This document shows positions 61,649 through 64,000 of a stretch of 64,000 bases of DNA, piece by piece. The notes below the pieces were generated by a model. The model was given only the letters and a program-made list of their open reading frames with translations. It did not search any database and was not told where the DNA came from. Source of the stretch: CALGFI01 sp963786805. GTDB taxonomy: Bacteria; Actinomycetota; UBA4738; HRBIN12. The DNA is taken from the NCBI GenBank assembly GCA_963786805.1, contig CAWBAK010000002.1:505957-569956 (forward strand). Reading direction: 5' to 3'. A program made the translations under genes and the position numbers. How positions within the stretch are numbered: the stretch's first letter is position 1; each line of letters opens with the position of its first letter.

Positions 61649-62546
61649 CTATCGCCCGCTGCCGACCCGTTCGCCCGCGTTCCGAAAGCCCGCCAGCAGG
61701 CCGGCCGGCAAGCCCGTCAGCTCACCGAGACCCATCGCGAGGAGCTCGGCGTTCTTGGTGGCGGCGCCACGCAGGACGAGCCACGGCGCGCGCAGGAGGT
61801 CGCGAAGCGTCCGCCTCAGGATGAACGGATCGCCTCGACGCAGGTACTTGCCGTAGAAGCTCCCCTGTCCCCTGGCGTAGCGCCGGTACAGGTCCTTCCG
61901 GCGCCGCGGGTCCTGCCACGCGAGATGCGCGACGGTGACCTCCGGGTCGTAGACGATCGGGATCCCTGCCTCGCAAAGCCCGATACGCCCACTCGTTGTC
62001 CTCGCCGGCCAGCCGAAGGGACGGGTGTTCGTCGAGATACCCGATGCGTTCGAGCACCCGGATCGGGAACGCCATGTTCGGCGGGAACAGAACGTCTCGG
62101 TCGATCAACGGCTTCGTATAGGTCCGTGGATCGGCCGACGTGACGATCGTCAGCACGAGACCATGACCTTCGGGCTCGACCCGGCCCGTGAGGATCGCGT
62201 CCCCGATCGTTGGGACCCGCTTCGAGATCGTCTCCAGCCAGTCGGCCCGGACCCGGCAATCGTCATGGGTGGTCGCGACGAACGGCGTTCGCACCCGTTC
62301 CAATCCTCGGTTCGTCCCCGCGGCGATGCCCGTCTCCTCCGAACGCACATGCGTGATCGAGAGGCCGGAGCGGGACAGCCGGTCGATCCAGGGGTCGATC
62401 AAGGCCGTGCCGCCCTGATCCACGACGATGACCTCGGCCGGCCACACGGTTCCCGCTGCGATCGAGTCGAGGCACCCTTCCATCAACTCGCGGCCGACGG
62501 TCGGGACGACGACCGTGACATCCGCGGCGATCGGTCGCTCACCCAT
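61649..62546 (-). CDS. Family 2 glycosyltransferase, interrupted by a frameshift
   Basis: ATG 62546: VTVVVPTVGRELMEGCLDSI, VIVVDQGGTALIDPWIDRLS, GIAAGTNRGLERVRTPFVAT, THDDCRVRADWLETI and SLRLAGEDNEWAYRALR. Then the frame is lost near 61968-61976. One base ahead it continues AGIPIVYDPEVTVAHLAWQD and GQGSFYGKYLRRGDPFILRR to a TAG at 61651-61649. Metal site is DD in THDDC. The span is one base longer than a single frame. The start overlaps the upstream membrane protein gene by 8 nt. Confidence 0.75.
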
Positions 62547-63997
62547 CCGCTCGCCAGGTCTCCACGAGTTCGGGGAACGAGAAGACGTGATCCACCTCGC
62601 CCACGCTTGGGCAGGGATCGGCCCAGAGCTCGCCGGCCAGCGAGAACGTGGCCCGTTCGCCGGTGTAGTACGAGAGCGCCTCCGGAGCCGCCCAGTAATA
62701 GATGAACTCGTGGACCGCGAAGGCGCCTCGGGGAGCCGGATCGACCACCGTCCTGGTCACCCCGCAAAGCCCCACGCGTGCGTCGTCTGAGATCACGGCG
62801 GCGATCTGCCTGGACGCCGACTCGGTGAACCCCGCGCTCTCGACGCGGACCCACACGCTCAGGCTCAGCGACAGGATCGCCGCGGCCGCGAAGACGCCCG
62901 CCACGGATGCCCCACGGTCGCGGCCTCCGCACGCGCACCAAAGGCCCGATCACGCCCACCACCCCGGAGATCACGAGCCAGGTGGGCGCGAAGAGCCGCG
63001 GAGACCCCTGATGCGGGACGTTGAAGACGATGGGCACGTTGACCGCCGCGGTCAGCGCGAGGCCGCCGAGCAGCGTCCGCGCCACGGAACCGCGTTCCGT
63101 CCGTCCGGCCCCCGTTCTGAACGCAGCGGGGGCGAGGCGGTACCCAACCAGCGCGCCGCCGGCGAGCGCCACGACGCTGACCGGGAACGCCCACGCGACC
63201 GCCAGCGGCATCGACTCCAAACCCAGGCCCACGGCCGCGAATCGCGGGAGGAATCCGGGATCCTGCACCGCTCCGGCCACGCGCTCGGACACCGTCGGGC
63301 GCAATCGAGGATCCTCCCCCGGCCACGCGATGACGAGGATCAGCAGCACGACGATCACGGCGACGGTCGATGCGAGCGCCGCACGCCGCCGGTCGGGTGG
63401 TACGGCCAGCCAGACGGCCAGGGGCAGCGCGAGGATGACCTGCTCCACCGAGAGACAGGCTCCTGCGACGGCCAGCGCTGCCCACCCGTGGCGCCCGGCG
63501 CGGTGGAGCCGCAGGGCGACCAGGGCGAGGACGAGTCCCAGCGGCACGTGCATCGCCGCCGGCCACAGCGCAGCCTCGGTCCCCAGCGGCTGCAGCAGCC
63601 AGAGCGCGCCCGCGAGCTCCGGCCACGGGCCGGGCGTTCCCATGTCCCGGAGAAGTCCCCGAAGAAGCGCGGCAACCGCGAGGGTCAACGCGAGCGGGAC
63701 CGCGATGGCGAACCCGAAGGGAAGGTGCTGACACGTTTCGGTCGTGATGACGATCTCGAGGAGGTGAGCCTTGCGGAGCACCCCGAGCCGCTCGAGCGAG
63801 GCGGCGAGCGTCGATCCGAGGCCATCGCGTTGGGGTGCGAGGCAGTTCACGAAGTCGTCGGCCAGCGGAGCTCCACGAAGGACGACCGGAAGCGAGACGG
63901 CAACGAATACCAGCGCCACGACGAGGAACACGATCGACCCGGGGCGCGAGGCCCAAGCACTCGCCCATCGCTCGACGGCCTTCAGTCGCGATCTCAT
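62539..63997 (-). CDS. Multi-pass membrane protein, interrupted by a frameshift
   Basis: ATG 63997, at the right edge. About ten hydrophobic segments (SIVFLVVALVFVAVSLPVVL first; AIAVPLALTLAVAALLRGLL; STVAVIVVLLILVIAW). A short luminal loop with GAPLADDFVNCLAP follows the first helix, where DD is reminiscent of the first-loop acidic pair of GT-C membrane glycosyltransferases. Near 62900-62925 the frame changes by one base; the C-terminus then reads VAGVFAAAAILSLSLSVWVR and a soluble tail ending VFSFPELVETWRADG. Family not recognised with certainty; a lipid-linked-sugar glycosyltransferase is a reasonable guess. Confidence 0.6.
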
Positions 63998-64000
63998 GAG

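Overview
This is a high-GC window with many GTG and TTG starts and tightly overlapped genes (ATGA, GTGA and TTGA junctions). The combination of a Tad/Flp pilus operon, groES-groEL under a CIRCE operator, DUF4012 and DUF2264 proteins and an actinobacterial-style LAFSG wall-sorting signal suggests an actinomycete, probably an uncultured one. That placement is inference. No tRNA, rRNA, CRISPR array, transposase or phage gene was recognised.

Left end (1-5128). A minus-strand Tad pilus operon runs from the Flp pilin (3670-3915) through tadE-like, tadG-like, cpaB and cpaE genes into cpaF, which leaves the window. Two perfect hairpins separate the pilin from the rest. Upstream is an orphan NarL/LuxR-type regulator whose receiver lacks the phosphoacceptor Asp. 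TGTACGTA-type motifs spaced 12 bp apart lie on both sides of it.

Chaperone region (5129-7875). A decayed groEL 3' end precedes intact groEL and groES. groES has a recognisable promoter and a perfect CIRCE element.

Secreted-protein block (8003-16177). Two GH26-like hydrolases, a metallophosphatase and a large beta-propeller protein. Three of these end in the same module of about 180 residues, and the metallophosphatase carries it twice as an exact 543-bp duplication.

Exopolysaccharide locus (16198-63997). This fills the rest of the window. It holds a Wzx-like flippase, an O-antigen-ligase/polymerase-like protein, a Wzz/tyrosine-kinase-like chain regulator, two initiating sugar-phosphate transferases, an Alg14/Alg13-like pair, a WecG/TagA transferase and UDP-glucose dehydrogenase with a UDP-xylose-synthase-like enzyme. 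It also holds a set for GDP-D-glycero-alpha-D-manno-heptose (SIS isomerase, HddA kinase, fused nucleotidyltransferase-phosphatase) followed by sugar-tailoring enzymes. There are about a dozen glycosyltransferases of families GT2 and GT4, three sulfotransferases, a polysaccharide deacetylase, an aldo/keto reductase and methyltransferases. Together they look able to build and export a complex polymer containing heptose, and possibly xylose and sulfate.

Six polysaccharide genes are interrupted by a frameshift, all in the same sense (one extra base). Either the consensus has systematic insertion errors or the genes are really broken or recoded. This should be resolved before those genes are interpreted.
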